The notes beneath the pieces are model-generated. The model had not been told where the DNA came from, did no database searches, and saw nothing but the letters and a program-made list of their open reading frames with translations. The position numbers were made by a program, and so were the translations under genes. From Spirochaetales bacterium Spiro_01 (GTDB taxonomy: Bacteria; Spirochaetota; Spirochaetia; Sphaerochaetales; Sphaerochaetaceae), in NCBI GenBank assembly GCA_001604265.1, contig LVBC01000035.1, positions 1-5,527 on the forward strand: DNA of 5,527 nt. Reading direction: 5' to 3'. Each line of letters begins with the position of its first letter. The stretch's first letter is position 1. Positions 5,331 through 5,527 of this stretch are shown here, in pieces.

Positions 5331-5527
5331 ATGGAGTATGTTGATTTTGGAAAAACAGGAATTAGGGTATCCCGTTTTGGACTTGGATGCATGAGGTTTC
5401 CTGCTGATGAAAAAGTAGCCATAAAAATGGTCAGGCACGCTATCGACAGCGGAGTCAACTATATTGATACGGCGTAAACATATCCAGGCAGCGAAGAGAT
5501 AGTCGGAAAGGCCCTCATGGATGGATA
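5331..5527 (+). pseudogene. Aldo/keto reductase N-terminus with in-frame TAA at the catalytic tyrosine; continues past window
   Basis: Sixty-five codons are visible. The first 48 read as a clear aldo/keto reductase N-terminus: [24 protein letters not shown], then [13 protein letters not shown]. Codon 49 (5475-5477) is TAA, after which the same frame resumes family sequence (TYPGSEEIVGKALMDG) to the window edge. In the family, D-T-A is followed by Y, the catalytic proton-donor tyrosine of the NAD(P)H-dependent carbonyl reductase. A single change (TAC or TAT to TAA) therefore explains the interruption. The gene keeps a promoter-like region and a ribosome site, so the lesion is recent or is a sequencing error. 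As written it would make only a 48-residue fragment. Whether the remainder is intact cannot be seen here. Confidence 0.72.

Noticed and set aside
5178..5438. Minus-strand 86-codon frame across the regulatory region and aldo/keto reductase start
   Set aside because: It is opposite a clear aldo/keto reductase N-terminus and includes promoter and repeat sequence; no family resemblance.

Overview
The window looks like chromosomal DNA of an anaerobic bacterium. GC content is moderate, Shine-Dalgarno sites are purine-rich, genes are tightly packed, and redox proteins of anaerobe-type families are present. Most notably, one gene appears to need UGA decoding as selenocysteine. The phylum cannot be fixed from this sequence. 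Synergistota or Clostridia-like anaerobes would fit, but that is a guess.

Layout. (1) Minus strand, 2157 to 1: a probable three-gene operon. It encodes an exported choloylglycine hydrolase / penicillin V acylase-type Ntn hydrolase (1036-2157), then a TfoX N-terminal domain fused to a BFD-like [2Fe-2S] domain (448-1011), then an iron-sulfur flavoprotein / NADPH-dependent FMN reductase cut by the left edge (1-442). The TfoX fusion gene appears to end at a UGA at 529-531. The conserved cluster motif continues in frame past that UGA as U-C-Y-E-D-I and stops only 5 nt before the flavoprotein start. A hairpin of bacterial SECIS type lies at the expected distance. (2) 2158-2432: a divergent intergenic region with promoter-like elements for both directions. 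(3) Plus strand, 2433-4454: an exported class C beta-lactamase-fold serine hydrolase with a long C-terminal part, followed by a strong rho-independent terminator (4474-4514). (4) Minus strand, 5097 to 4530: a two-gene unit with a two-helix membrane protein carrying a possible heme-binding His pair and an exported small protein of superoxide-reductase-like type. (5) 5111-5330: a divergent regulatory region with a perfect 16-bp palindrome and a 13-bp direct repeat. (6) Plus strand, 5331 to the right edge: the start of an aldo/keto reductase whose catalytic-tyrosine codon reads TAA.

The genes fall into two themes. One is exported hydrolases that could act on amide-linked or cell-wall-related substrates (1036-2157 and 2433-4454). 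The other is redox chemistry (Fe-S flavoprotein, [2Fe-2S] selenoprotein, heme/SOR-like pair, aldo/keto reductase). The best candidate for something under-described is the TfoX/[2Fe-2S] selenoprotein, which standard gene calling would truncate at its cluster-binding end.
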